From positions 62,001-126,000 of the forward strand of contig URCA01000007.1 in the NCBI GenBank assembly GCA_900546265.1: DNA of 64,000 bases, written 5' to 3'. Numbering within the stretch: position 1 is the stretch's first letter; every line of letters begins with the position of its first letter. The notes beneath the pieces were generated by a model, which was given only the letters and a program-made list of their open reading frames with translations, was not told the origin of the DNA and searched no databases. This document shows positions 33,415 through 41,553 of the stretch, in pieces. The DNA is from an uncultured Oscillospiraceae bacterium (GTDB lineage Bacteria; Bacillota; Clostridia; Oscillospirales; Acutalibacteraceae). Both the position numbers and the translations under genes were made by a program.

Positions 33415-33933
33415 ATGAATAGAATCAGAGTGTGGATAAAAAAGCACAAAATTTGTACAGCCAGTATCTGCATTATTTTAATCCTTTTAATTTCTGCGTT
33501 ATGCGTCTCCCCATTTGTTGCGATTCATATTGATGATTTTCGCAACATGGGCTGTTCCTCCGTCGTATTCGACAAGCGGCAGATGAACGGCGTGGACCGC
33601 ATCGTGGTCAAGACCAAAAATGGTGAAACCACGATTCGGGACAAGGCACTGATTAGGCGCATGGTAAAGGAAACCATGACGGCCACCTCCATCGGGTACA
33701 AGGTTCCATACGGGGACAACGAGTGGCGGCTGTACAAGGGAGACACGCTGATTAGGCGGATGCGGCAGTCATCGGGCGAGTACAGGGCGATTCTGGAGGT
33801 TTTTCAGGTGGACGGCGCTCACCGGGTCTCGGCAAAGAACACCGATGTAGGGGTGGGGGAAATCTCCGCCGAGCTGCTAAGCGCTATAGAACAGGCTTTG
33901 GCGGCCGACGGGAACAGCTATGCCGCCCCTTAA
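33415..33933 (+). CDS. small single-pass membrane protein of unknown function
   Basis: A 172-aa protein with a basic cytoplasmic tip (MNRIRVWIKKHK), one membrane helix (about 15-37) and an extracellular alpha/beta domain containing VVFDKRQMNGVDRIVVKTKNG. It starts 4 bases after the secreted protein gene, so the two are co-transcribed. The first 45 codons are AT-rich like the end of the upstream gene, and the rest is GC-rich, so a composition boundary falls inside this gene near 33545. There is no recognisable motif; a partner, chaperone or protective role for the secreted protein is a guess from position only. Confidence 0.7.
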   Translation: MNRIRVWIKKHKICTASICIILILLISALCVSPFVAIHIDDFRNMGCSSVVFDKRQMNGVDRIVVKTKNGETTIRDKALIRRMVKETMTATSIGYKVPYGDNEWRLYKGDTLIRRMRQSSGEYRAILEVFQVDGAHRVSAKNTDVGVGEISAELLSAIEQALAADGNSYAAP

Positions 33934-34065
33934 GGGGTCGTAAAAGCCGCTGAAACACCAAAAAGGCTATGCGGGAAGCAGCGTCCGGCTTCGTTATTTG
34001 GGCGGCAGGAATCGCTTTGGACGCCGCCTATATTTAGTTGAATCTATCATAAGCCGTTTAAAAGC

Positions 34066-34107
34066 GCCCCAGCGTCTCTACACAAAAGACGCTGGGGCCT
34101 GCTTTTA
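34066..34107 (+). terminator. intrinsic terminator of the secreted-protein operon
   Basis: GCCCCAGCGTCT and AGACGCTGGGGC form a perfect 12-bp stem with a 9-base loop, followed by CTGCTTTTA. The rest of the 33934-34347 gap holds promoter module B and no gene. Confidence 0.8.
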
Positions 34108-34180
34108 CCCTTTCAGGCTTCCGGGGCAGCGGAGATCAGAGGAGGCTTGGGAATCGGTGTTTATTAATTAATATTTTATG

Positions 34181-34259
34181 CATAAAAACATTTATTAATT
34201 TTGCGGATTTGATATTGAAAACATAGATGTATTGGTGTAATCTATAGTTAACCACTTTT
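34181..34259 (+). repeat. promoter module copy B (with -35/-10)
   Basis: Near copy of 29854-29933. It has TTGAAA (34215-34220), a 17-bp spacer and TAATCT (34238-34243), then the shared ACCACTTTT. It drives the genes starting at 34348. Identical spacing in both copies points to common control. Confidence 0.7.
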
Positions 34260-34347
34260 GGGAAAGGGCCTTTTTCGCTAGGCGCAAGCTGGAGTTGGCG
34301 GAAATTGCAGAGGGTTCGCTGGTAACGCCGACAGACGAGGGAAATCC

Positions 34348-34845
34348 ATGAAGAGAGAACGCTTAAAATATGTTAGTATTTTTCTGATCGTATCCGTTGT
34401 GTTAGTCGGGGGATGGTATGCCGTCTATCGCCTCTTCAACCGACCTGTTGAACCGTATATCCGTACGGTCTTCACGGCGGAGGAAACTGCTGTGGTGTTT
34501 GACGAGGTGCAATGGCCGCAACGGGAGGCTATATCCCTGAAGGCTTTGGTTTATTATCCCACTTGGCGGGATCCGTCCATGTACGCCTATTTTTTCTTAA
34601 GGAAGGAGGCGGCGGATGAGTATGGCAAGCTGCTGCAACCATATGAGTCTGTGGGCTTAGCCCCGGAGGGAGAAGCTGGCTTATCCTACCAGGACAGCAC
34701 CTATTACGCCATACAAAAAAAGAGCGATTTTGATACCGGCAACACTTTCTGGGTGTACGATTGGGGAGAAGACGTCTACCTGGTATGCCTCTACGTTTCT
34801 TCCTTCAGCGAGAAACTTGTAAAATGCGCGACGGACAAGCCGTAA
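34348..34845 (+). CDS. small single-pass membrane protein, paralogue 1
   Basis: A 165-aa protein: basic start (MKRERLK), one membrane helix (about 9-31), and an extracellular domain of about 130 residues. The segment FTAEETAVVFDEVQWP then LKALVYYP is clearly related to the next gene (FSDEETARIYKEIHWP then LRRLVYVP), so the two arose by duplication. ACGAGGGAAA lies before the ATG. No cysteine or catalytic motif stands out. It is the first gene after promoter module B, which links its expression to the large secreted protein. Confidence 0.68.
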   Translation: MKRERLKYVSIFLIVSVVLVGGWYAVYRLFNRPVEPYIRTVFTAEETAVVFDEVQWPQREAISLKALVYYPTWRDPSMYAYFFLRKEAADEYGKLLQPYESVGLAPEGEAGLSYQDSTYYAIQKKSDFDTGNTFWVYDWGEDVYLVCLYVSSFSEKLVKCATDKP

Positions 34846-34935
34846 GCGCCCCCGCGGCCTATATAAGGCACGGGAAAGGCCGGTATTCCGCTGCCGATCG
34901 ATTCCTTTTCACGCCATGCAACAGGAGACTTCTAT

Positions 34936-35451
34936 ATGAAAAAGCCCTCGCTTAAATGGATTGTTTTCCTGCCGGTTATCCTTCTGGCGTTATTCACCAT
35001 CTTCGTGCTGGTGGGACGATGGATTTGGCTGGATGGATCGGGAACGTGGACAATCTCCACCTTTTCTGACGAAGAAACCGCTCGCATTTACAAGGAGATC
35101 CACTGGCCTTTTGGCGACGAGAGCACATTGCGGCGGCTCGTCTATGTTCCGCTGCCGCAGGAACATCTGGCATATATCCACATCGACATACCGAAGGCCT
35201 ATTTTGACGAGCACGCGGAGGAATTGACGTACAGGCGGGATACGGCGTTTACCGAATCCGCTTCCGACGCGCTGACGGTCGGAGAGGAAGAATTTCTTCC
35301 CATAGCCCGTTGGCAGTACGGCAAAAACCTATATTTCTTCCTATACGATCTATCCGACACCGTCTACGGCGTACAGGTATACGATTTATCGCCGTCAAAG
35401 GCGATAGCGGACATCGTGGAGACGCGGGATCTCGCCGTTTGCCGGTCATAG
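34936..35451 (+). CDS. small single-pass membrane protein, paralogue 2
   Basis: A 171-aa protein with the same plan as the preceding gene: MKKPSLK, membrane helix (about 8-30) and an exterior domain whose first half aligns with paralogue 1 through EETA, a Trp-Pro pair and L-hydrophobic-Y-x-P. The second half (ARWQYGKNLYFFLYDLSDTVYGVQVYDLS) also parallels paralogue 1's FWVYDWGEDVYLVCLYV. AGGAGAC precedes the ATG. A run of ten G residues (35459-35468) lies just after its stop. Function unknown. Confidence 0.68.
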   Translation: MKKPSLKWIVFLPVILLALFTIFVLVGRWIWLDGSGTWTISTFSDEETARIYKEIHWPFGDESTLRRLVYVPLPQEHLAYIHIDIPKAYFDEHAEELTYRRDTAFTESASDALTVGEEEFLPIARWQYGKNLYFFLYDLSDTVYGVQVYDLSPSKAIADIVETRDLAVCRS

Positions 35452-35522
35452 CCACGGCGGGGGGGGGGCAGCGGGGGACTTCGGCTTGGGGTTTGTCTAT
35501 CAAACAGAAAGCGGATGGTGCC

Positions 35523-36047
35523 ATGAAAGCAAAAAAGATCTTTACCGCCGGTAAAAAAATGCGCTTTCTTGTTTTGATTCTGTTGGCATTGGTTTTGATA
35601 GCAGCAGCCCCGCTGCTGCTGTATGCCACCCTATTTAGATGGGACGCGCCGCTGGAAAGACGGACGTTGGCCCCGTTAAACGAGGCCGCCATCGAGGTCT
35701 TATCTCAAGAATTTCAAGTGACCCTAAAGGATGAGGACACCGCAACCGTCACGCAGGCAGTGCTTTTCGAGAACAAGTCCTTTTATGGCTTTGGCAACAA
35801 AACCTTAACCATCACCATCGAGGGAACGTCCATGGACGCGTTTTTAAGTGATCACGCGGAGAAATTCCGGGAGATACGGGACAGAGGGCTTTCCTCCTGC
35901 CGGGTTGTGGCCAAAAACGAGGATTCCATCTGGATAACCGAGGAGGAAAACCGCGTTATTTTGAAAAAAGAGGAAATCCGCCGCGCCACGAAAACATGGT
36001 TTCACGAGAACCCAGCGGTGAAATTGGAGGTCATCGAACCCGCGTAA
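35523..36047 (+). CDS. small single-pass membrane protein of unknown function
   Basis: A 174-aa protein with a basic N-terminus (MKAKKIFTAGKKMR), one membrane helix (about 15-37) and an exterior domain. It has the same size and topology as the three small proteins before it, although sequence similarity is faint. It contains TVTQAVLFENKSFYGFGNKTLTI and a late KKEEIRRATKTWFHENPAV. ATG 35523 is the start; the longer frame reads through a G-run and lacks a signal. It is the last gene before a terminator. No function can be inferred. Confidence 0.66.
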   Translation: MKAKKIFTAGKKMRFLVLILLALVLIAAAPLLLYATLFRWDAPLERRTLAPLNEAAIEVLSQEFQVTLKDEDTATVTQAVLFENKSFYGFGNKTLTITIEGTSMDAFLSDHAEKFREIRDRGLSSCRVVAKNEDSIWITEEENRVILKKEEIRRATKTWFHENPAVKLEVIEPA

Positions 36048-36051
36048 GCAA

Positions 36052-36089
36052 AACCGCCCCCGCGTCCGGAATTGGACGCGGGGGCGGTT
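36052..36089. terminator. bidirectional terminator between the small-protein operon and the PBP gene
   Basis: AACCGCCCCCGCGTCC pairs perfectly with GGACGCGGGGGCGGTT around a 6-base loop; GTTTG follows on plus, TTTTGC on minus. Confidence 0.85.
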
Positions 36090-36096
36090 GTTTGTG

Positions 36097-38361
36097 TCAG
36101 CCTTCCGGCGCCTTGGTGGTCGTGGCGGCGGGGGTGCTGGTGGTGGCCGGGACGCTGGTGGTGGTCGCGCCGGCCTGAGTGGTACCCGCCGGCGGGTTGG
36201 CGGCGGGAGAGCCGCCGCCATGGACGTTGCAGGTGCCGGGGATGTTGTCGCTCTTATACACACCAGTCGCTTTGGGGCAGCCGGCGGTGGCGATGAGGCC
36301 GGTCTGGGTGCAATACTGCAGCTCTTGGGTGTTGCCCTTCTTGTCGAAGGATTTCGGCTCCAGGCCTTTATGCAGGGCCTTCATAGCCTGGCTCCACAGC
36401 TTTTTGGCATACAGGGTCTGGGAGCTGTTGAGGCTCTTATTATAGTCGTAGCCGAACCAGGAGGCCCCCACGTAGTAAGCGGTGCCGCCGCAGAAATACA
36501 CGTCCTTATCGTCGCTGGTGGTACCGGTTTTGCCGAAGACCTCCCACCCCTTCCACTGGTTGCCGACACCGTTGTAGCCGGTGCCCTTGGTGATAACCTG
36601 CTGGAGGATGCGGTTCATAACGTAGGCGGTGCCCTCGTCAATGGTCTGGATGTTCTGGGGGCCCTTTTGGAGCAGGATCTCCTTTTCACCGCCGGAGGCG
36701 GCACGGCTGACCTCGTAATAGGTATAGGGCTTGTTGTATTGGCCCCCGCCGCCATACACGGCGTAGGCGGCGGCCATATCCCGGGCATACACGCCATCGG
36801 TCAGGCCGCCCAGGCCCATGGGGGCCAGGTCGATGTCCGAGACGATGCCCCGGTCGGTGGACCGGGATTTGACCAGGGTGGACAGATGCAGGGTGTTGGT
36901 GGCGAAATCAAAGGCCTTTTGCGGGGTGAGCTTCTCCACCACGCGGACAGCCACGGTGTTCAGGGATTCCTGCACGGCGTAGTTGAGCAGCACATTGCCG
37001 TTATCCGCGGCCTTTTTGCGGTAGTTGACCGGCCACTTCTTTCCGTTTACTTCCTTGAGCCAGGCGTCCCGCTCCAGGGAGGAGTAGTGAATCACATTAT
37101 AGAAGATACCGGGGCCGTAGACGGACACCGGTTTCATGGAGGAGCCGGGCTGCCGCTTGGACTGGGTGGATCGGTTGAGCACCCGGTCGGCGGTTTTCTC
37201 CCCACGGCCGCCGACGGTGGCCACCACACGGCCGGAATAATCCATAATGAAGATAGCGGCCTGGGGATCCTCTTTATCCTTGGCGATGGATTTGGGGAAG
37301 TTCTTTTCGTTGGCGTAAATTTCCTCCACGGCCTTCTGCTGGGCGGGCTTTTCTGCGGAGCGGATGGTCAGGCCGCCGTGATACACCATGTTCTGGGCCA
37401 TGCGGTAGGTATAGCCCTTGACATCCATGAGATCCGCGATGACGTCCTCCACAAGCAAATCCATGTAGTAGTCTTCCACGGCGGCGTGCTTGAGGCCGTT
37501 TTTAAAGTGCAGCTCCTCGCCGCGCGCCTGCTTATACTCTTCCTCGGTGATAAATTCCAGCTCATACATCTTCTGGAGCACCAGGCGCTGCCGGGCGCGG
37601 ATGTTTTCGGGGCGGGTATACGGGTTGTATTTGCTGGGGTTCTGGGTAATGCTGGCGATGACGGCCGCCTCGGCAATGGACAAATCCCTCACGTCCTTGC
37701 CGAAATAATACTGCGCGCCCGCGCCCACGCCCACGATGTCACCGGTCAGGGGCAGGTTGTTCAGGTACGCCTCCAGGATTTCCGGCTTGGTATAATAATT
37801 CTTCTCCATCTCGATGGCGCGGAGAATCTCGGTGATTTTCCGCTCGATGCTGTGATCGTCGTCCTGGGTGGTGATTTTAATCAGCTGCTGGGTGATGGTG
37901 GATCCGCCGTATTCGGTGGAGCTGAAGTGGAAAATCAGATTGGCGAAGGCGGAAATCGTCCGCTTCCAGTCCACGCCGTAATGATCGTAAAACCGTTCGT
38001 CCTCGATAGCGACCACGGCGTCCTTCATGCACTTGGGAATCTCATCCCCGTCCACCCAAATGCTGTTGGTACCCTTGAGCTGCTGGAACACTTCCCATTC
38101 GCCCTTGTCGTTCTGCACCTCCACGGTGGTGGTGGCCTTCATGGACATCTGGCCCAGCTCAGTGGGAATGCCGTCGTTATCCTTGAAGTTGATCATCACG
38201 TACACGACCATCACGCAGCCCACCATGGTGGCGGTGATCACGCCGATGAGCAGGATGGTCATCAGGCACTTGAAGACGGCGGAGACAGCCTTCAGGGTAT
38301 GGCGCACGGCGGGTTTTTTCATCACGGCGCGCCATTTTCCGGATTTGCGGGAATCAGCCAT
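36097..38361 (-). CDS. class A penicillin-binding protein (transglycosylase/transpeptidase)
   Basis: Bifunctional peptidoglycan synthase (754 aa). A cytoplasmic tail is followed by one membrane helix (about 40-62). The GT51 glycosyltransferase domain shows IEDERFYDHYGVDW (catalytic Glu), GGSTITQQLIK and RKITEILRAIEMEKNYTK-type blocks. The transpeptidase domain has the active-site SSMK (in QPGSSMKPV), the SLN motif in QESLNTVAV and KTG in FGKTGTTSD. The end is a Thr/Ala/Pro-rich tail (TTTSVPATTSTPAATTTKAPEG), common in clostridial PBP1a proteins. AAGGAGG precedes the ATG. It is monocistronic with its own promoter. Confidence 0.95.
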   Translation of the reverse strand: MADSRKSGKWRAVMKKPAVRHTLKAVSAVFKCLMTILLIGVITATMVGCVMVVYVMINFKDNDGIPTELGQMSMKATTTVEVQNDKGEWEVFQQLKGTNSIWVDGDEIPKCMKDAVVAIEDERFYDHYGVDWKRTISAFANLIFHFSSTEYGGSTITQQLIKITTQDDDHSIERKITEILRAIEMEKNYYTKPEILEAYLNNLPLTGDIVGVGAGAQYYFGKDVRDLSIAEAAVIASITQNPSKYNPYTRPENIRARQRLVLQKMYELEFITEEEYKQARGEELHFKNGLKHAAVEDYYMDLLVEDVIADLMDVKGYTYRMAQNMVYHGGLTIRSAEKPAQQKAVEEIYANEKNFPKSIAKDKEDPQAAIFIMDYSGRVVATVGGRGEKTADRVLNRSTQSKRQPGSSMKPVSVYGPGIFYNVIHYSSLERDAWLKEVNGKKWPVNYRKKAADNGNVLLNYAVQESLNTVAVRVVEKLTPQKAFDFATNTLHLSTLVKSRSTDRGIVSDIDLAPMGLGGLTDGVYARDMAAAYAVYGGGGQYNKPYTYYEVSRAASGGEKEILLQKGPQNIQTIDEGTAYVMNRILQQVITKGTGYNGVGNQWKGWEVFGKTGTTSDDKDVYFCGGTAYYVGASWFGYDYNKSLNSSQTLYAKKLWSQAMKALHKGLEPKSFDKKGNTQELQYCTQTGLIATAGCPKATGVYKSDNIPGTCNVHGGGSPAANPPAGTTQAGATTTSVPATTSTPAATTTKAPEG

Positions 38362-38467
38362 CTGTCTTGCCTCCTTACTCCTTAAAATACCGGGGGACCC
38401 GGCGGTATGTTACGGCGGGCGCGAACCCGCCGCACGGACTGGCCGAGGAAACATTTGGTCTTTCCCT

Positions 38468-38496
38468 ATCTTATAGCACCGCAAGGAAAAAGTCAA
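38468..38496 (-). promoter_or_regulatory. promoter of the PBP gene
   Basis: On the minus strand TTGACT (plus-strand 38491-38496), 17-bp spacer, TAAGAT (38468-38473). The 38362-38674 gap otherwise holds only a GC-rich hairpin at 38631-38657 before the BofC-like gene. Confidence 0.62.
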
Positions 38497-38674
38497 ATAT
38501 CAAAACTGTAAGAGTTTCGGCCCCTACGGATACAGCTTCGTAACCTTTTTGAGAAAGCGTCCCTGGATATTTTGCCCCAGATTGGGAAAGAATAGTAGGT
38601 GCAGAGAACTTTTTTATCAAAACAAAAGGCAGGCGGCCGGTTCCGGCCGCTCCGCCTGAGAAGGATGTGCTGGC

Positions 38675-38992
38675 ATGAAAACGATACATCGCCGTCTGAC
38701 CATATTGATTGCCGCGGCCGCGCTGTCCCTGGGCGCCATCACCACCCTGCTGCTCGTGGGGGCGCGGGGGCCCGCCGATCCGGCGTCGTCCACCTCGGTG
38801 CAGGCACTGTACACCATCGGGCAGTACGAGGGACAGGTGGCAGTATTCCTGGCGGGGCAGTCCCGGCCGGATCAGGTATTCGACGTCTATGTCGCCAGCC
38901 TGCCCGCCGAGGAGCAGGAGAGGCTGCACCAGGGAATCCCAGTATACGACGACAAGGAGCTGCAGCGACTGCTGGAGGATTACACCAGCTGA
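38675..38992 (+). CDS. BofC C-terminal-like domain protein
   Basis: A 105-aa secreted or membrane-anchored protein: one N-terminal hydrophobic helix (about 9-28) and a small domain reading YTIGQYEGQVAVF, VYVASLPAEEQERLHQGIPV and LQRLLEDYTS. This pattern (an IAVF strand, D-V-Y-V-x-S-L-P, GIPV, LLEDYTS) recurs in small clostridial proteins annotated with the BofC C-terminal domain; BofC in Bacillus controls sigma-K activation across the forespore membrane. A sporulation role here is inference only. AGAAGGATG lies upstream. It converges on the AraC gene, with 15 bases between. Confidence 0.68.
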   Translation: MKTIHRRLTILIAAAALSLGAITTLLLVGARGPADPASSTSVQALYTIGQYEGQVAVFLAGQSRPDQVFDVYVASLPAEEQERLHQGIPVYDDKELQRLLEDYTS

Positions 38993-39007
38993 GGATCGGC
39001 GCGCCCG

Positions 39008-39838
39008 TCATTCAGCCGGGGGATGGGACTGGCGGTAGCCGGTGGGAGTCTCGCCAGTCAGCCGGCGGAACACCTTGGAGAAATACAGCTGATCCTCATA
39101 CCCCACGGCGTGGGCGATGCTTTTAACGGACAGGTTGCTGCTCGAAAGCATGGCGCAGGCGCTCTGCACGCGGAAGCGGGCCAGGTATTCGTTGGGGGAA
39201 ACGGCCAGGAACCGGTGGAACAGCCGGTACAGGTGGGTGCGGCTGATGCCGAGATGGGCGGCGATATCCTCCACCGACAGCGGGCGGTGGTACCGGGTGG
39301 TGATGAACTGCAGGGCGCTCTGCACATAGCCATAGCCGTCGTCCATCGGCCGATCGGGCGGGAATTTCTCCATATAGGTGCTCAGCAGCACATGGAGATA
39401 GCCAGTGGCCCGGGCTTGGTGGTACTCCTTATGGCCGTCCCCGGCAGCGAGAATCCGGCGGTAAAGCGGCTCCATCTCCTCCCGGGGAAGGGGCGGGGCC
39501 ACGGGACCGCGGGAGGAGAAGCCGGTCTGCCTCAGGAGGGCGGCGGCCTCGCTGCCGCAGAAGTCCACCCAGATGTATTCCCAAGGATCGGCGGGGTCGG
39601 GGGCGTAGCGGATAATGGCCTGGGGCCGCACCAGGAAGGTGCCGCCGGTTTCCACCGGGTAAGCCCTGCCGTTTTCCTCGAACACGCCCCGGCCCCGCAG
39701 GACATAGTGCAGGATATAAATTTCCCGCATGCCGGGGCCGAAGCTATGCAGATCGGCGCAGTCCTGGGTGTTGCCGCTCAGATAGGTGACGGGATAGACA
39801 TTACGGGCCCAGCCGGGGGCATTTATCAGCTCCATCAT
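39008..39838 (-). CDS. AraC family transcriptional regulator
   Basis: A 276-aa regulator: an N-terminal cupin domain (YILHYVLRGRGVFEENGRAYPVETGGTFLVRP) and a C-terminal AraC helix-turn-helix domain (PLSVEDIAAHLGISRTHLYRLFHRFL, then SIAHAVGYEDQLYFSKVFRRLTGETP). The start is ATGATGG with GGAAAGGA upstream. It is divergent from an alpha-galactosidase gene, so it is probably the local activator responding to an alpha-galactoside such as melibiose or raffinose; this is inferred from adjacency. Confidence 0.93.
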   Translation of the reverse strand: MMELINAPGWARNVYPVTYLSGNTQDCADLHSFGPGMREIYILHYVLRGRGVFEENGRAYPVETGGTFLVRPQAIIRYAPDPADPWEYIWVDFCGSEAAALLRQTGFSSRGPVAPPLPREEMEPLYRRILAAGDGHKEYHQARATGYLHVLLSTYMEKFPPDRPMDDGYGYVQSALQFITTRYHRPLSVEDIAAHLGISRTHLYRLFHRFLAVSPNEYLARFRVQSACAMLSSSNLSVKSIAHAVGYEDQLYFSKVFRRLTGETPTGYRQSHPPAE

Positions 39839-40005
39839 GACGACTCATCCTTTCCGCCGAGGCATGGTGTCGGGGGATTATGGTACGATATTCCATATGG
39901 TGGGAACAATAAGAGATAGAAAACCCGAGGCTTCCGTGATAGAATGAACCCGATCGGTCACCCGTCCGCGGGGGATCAGACTAACGAGGAAACGGGGTCA
40001 GAATC

Positions 40006-41130
40006 ATGGTCAAGAATTTACCGGCGCTGGGCTTCAACACATGGAACACCTTCGGCGAGAATATCAACGAGCAGCTGGTGCGCGACACGGCGGACGCCAT
40101 GGCAGCCACCGGCCTGCGGGACGCGGGGTACACCTATCTGGTCATCGACGACTGCTGGGCGGAAAAGGAACGGGACGACAGCCACCGGCTGGTGCCCAGT
40201 CATGAAAAGTTCCCCTCCAGCATGAAGGCGCTGGCCGATTATGTTCACAGCAAGGGGCTGAAGTTCGGCATGTATTCCTGCGCCGGCAACCAGACCTGCG
40301 CGGGCTATCCATCCAGCTTCGAGTATGAGTTCATCGACGCGGCCACCTTCGCCTCGTGGGGCGTGGATTTTCTGAAATACGACTTTTGCAACCGGCCCGC
40401 TCACGTGCCGGGGCACATCCTGTACAAGCGCATGGGCGCGGCGCTGGCGAACTGCGGGCGGGACATTCTGTTCAGCGCGTGCAGCTGGGGCGCGGAGGAC
40501 ACCAAGAGCTGGATCAAAACCACCGGCGCGGGTATGTGGCGTTCCACCGGGGACATCGTCGACAACTGGGAATCCATCAAGTCCCTGTTCAACCAACAGG
40601 TGGACATCCAGGCCTACAACGGGACCGGCTGCTTTAACGACATGGACATGCTGGTGGTCGGCATGGGCGGCGCCGGCAACGTGGGCATGGGCGGCTGCAC
40701 CTTCGAGGAGTACCGCACCCATTTCACGCTGTGGGCGATGCTCAATTCCCCGCTGATGATCGGCTGCGACATCCGGAACATCCGCCAGGAGTCCCTGGAT
40801 ATCCTGACCAACGCCGACGTGCTGGCCGTCAATCAGGATCCCGCCTGCCGTCAGCCCTACATCATTTCGGGCGGCGCCGACACCCCGGTCATCGTCAAGC
40901 TGCTGGAGGGCGGCGACTTCGCCATCGGCATGTTCAACATGACGGACGAGGTGCGCGGCCCGCAGTTTACCCTGGCGGACATGGGACTGGGCCGCGTGTG
41001 CGGCAAAACCCTGGAGATGCGGGAACTTTGGAGCGGCAAGACCGCCACGCCGCAGGATTACCTGTATCGCGAGGTCATCCAGCCCCACGACTGCCGGATC
41101 TTCCGCGCCCGCGTCGTCGACGCCCGCTAG
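40006..41130 (+). CDS. alpha-galactosidase, glycoside hydrolase family 27
   Basis: Retaining exo-enzyme that removes alpha-1,6-linked galactose from raffinose-type sugars or galactomannan (374 aa; no signal peptide, so cytoplasmic). GH27 hallmarks are present: LGFNTWNTFGENINE at the start, YLVIDDCWAEKERD, LKFGMYSCAG, the nucleophile Asp in DFLKYDFCN and the acid/base Asp in RSTGDIVDNW. The C-terminal beta-sandwich begins after NSPLMIGCDIR. GAGGAAACGGGG lies upstream. It is divergent from an AraC regulator and 1 base ahead of a small zinc-ribbon gene. Confidence 0.95.
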   Translation: MVKNLPALGFNTWNTFGENINEQLVRDTADAMAATGLRDAGYTYLVIDDCWAEKERDDSHRLVPSHEKFPSSMKALADYVHSKGLKFGMYSCAGNQTCAGYPSSFEYEFIDAATFASWGVDFLKYDFCNRPAHVPGHILYKRMGAALANCGRDILFSACSWGAEDTKSWIKTTGAGMWRSTGDIVDNWESIKSLFNQQVDIQAYNGTGCFNDMDMLVVGMGGAGNVGMGGCTFEEYRTHFTLWAMLNSPLMIGCDIRNIRQESLDILTNADVLAVNQDPACRQPYIISGGADTPVIVKLLEGGDFAIGMFNMTDEVRGPQFTLADMGLGRVCGKTLEMRELWSGKTATPQDYLYREVIQPHDCRIFRARVVDAR

Positions 41131-41131
41131 G

Positions 41132-41326
41132 ATGGACACGTGCTATCAGTGCGGCCGCCGGCTGACGGCCGACGAAATCGGCGCCCATAAAAAGCTGGTC
41201 AACCGGGGGGCGGAGACGTTTTTGTGCAAGGCCTGTCTGGCGGCGAAATTTCGGGTCAGCGAGGCGCTGATCGACGAAAAAATCCGGCAGTTCAAGGCCA
41301 TGGGCTGCACCCTGTTCGCCCCATAA
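41132..41326 (+). CDS. small zinc-ribbon protein of unknown function
   Basis: A 64-aa protein with two CxxC pairs (CYQCGRRL and FLCKACL) that form a likely zinc ribbon, followed by a helical segment FRVSEALIDEKIRQFKAMGC and an LFAP end. Homologues of this length and pattern are common in Clostridia and have no assigned role. It starts one base after the alpha-galactosidase stop, so it is translated from the same mRNA; the link may be accidental. Confidence 0.78.
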   Translation: MDTCYQCGRRLTADEIGAHKKLVNRGAETFLCKACLAAKFRVSEALIDEKIRQFKAMGCTLFAP

Positions 41327-41371
41327 GCGTACTGCGCTTATCATACCGGATTCCGCGGGGAAAAGCAAGGT

Positions 41372-41423
41372 CTGTCAAAGAAGGAGGATTCAAGCGAGGG
41401 CTTGAATCCTCCTTCTTTGACAG
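41372..41423. repeat. 24-bp perfect inverted repeat
   Basis: CTGTCAAAGAAGGAGGATTC plus AAGC pairs perfectly with its complement around GAGG, giving a 52-base hairpin without a T-run. It marks the junction between GC-rich DNA and the AT-rich lipoprotein islet. It may act as a transcription or mRNA-decay barrier. Confidence 0.8.
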
Positions 41424-41433
41424 GCGGCATGTG

Positions 41434-41462
41434 TTTATTACGCCCTCATCTTGTGCTATAAT
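41434..41462 (+). promoter_or_regulatory. extended -10 promoter of the AT-rich lipoprotein gene
   Basis: TATAAT (41457-41462) preceded by TGC, with a weak TTTATT at -35 (41434-41439, 17-bp spacer). Confidence 0.6.
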
Positions 41463-41553
41463 GAAATTATAAATATTGCTTGTTCATATTTGGCAGATTT
41501 TCTCATTTGATTTGATTGTAACCTGCGAATTCAAATTAGCAAAGGTGATTATA

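Noticed and set aside
36088..38385. A 765-codon open frame antisense to the PBP gene
   Set aside because: It is a mirror of the GC-rich third-position pattern of a clear class A PBP with all catalytic motifs; the antisense product is Gly/Ala/His-rich without domains.
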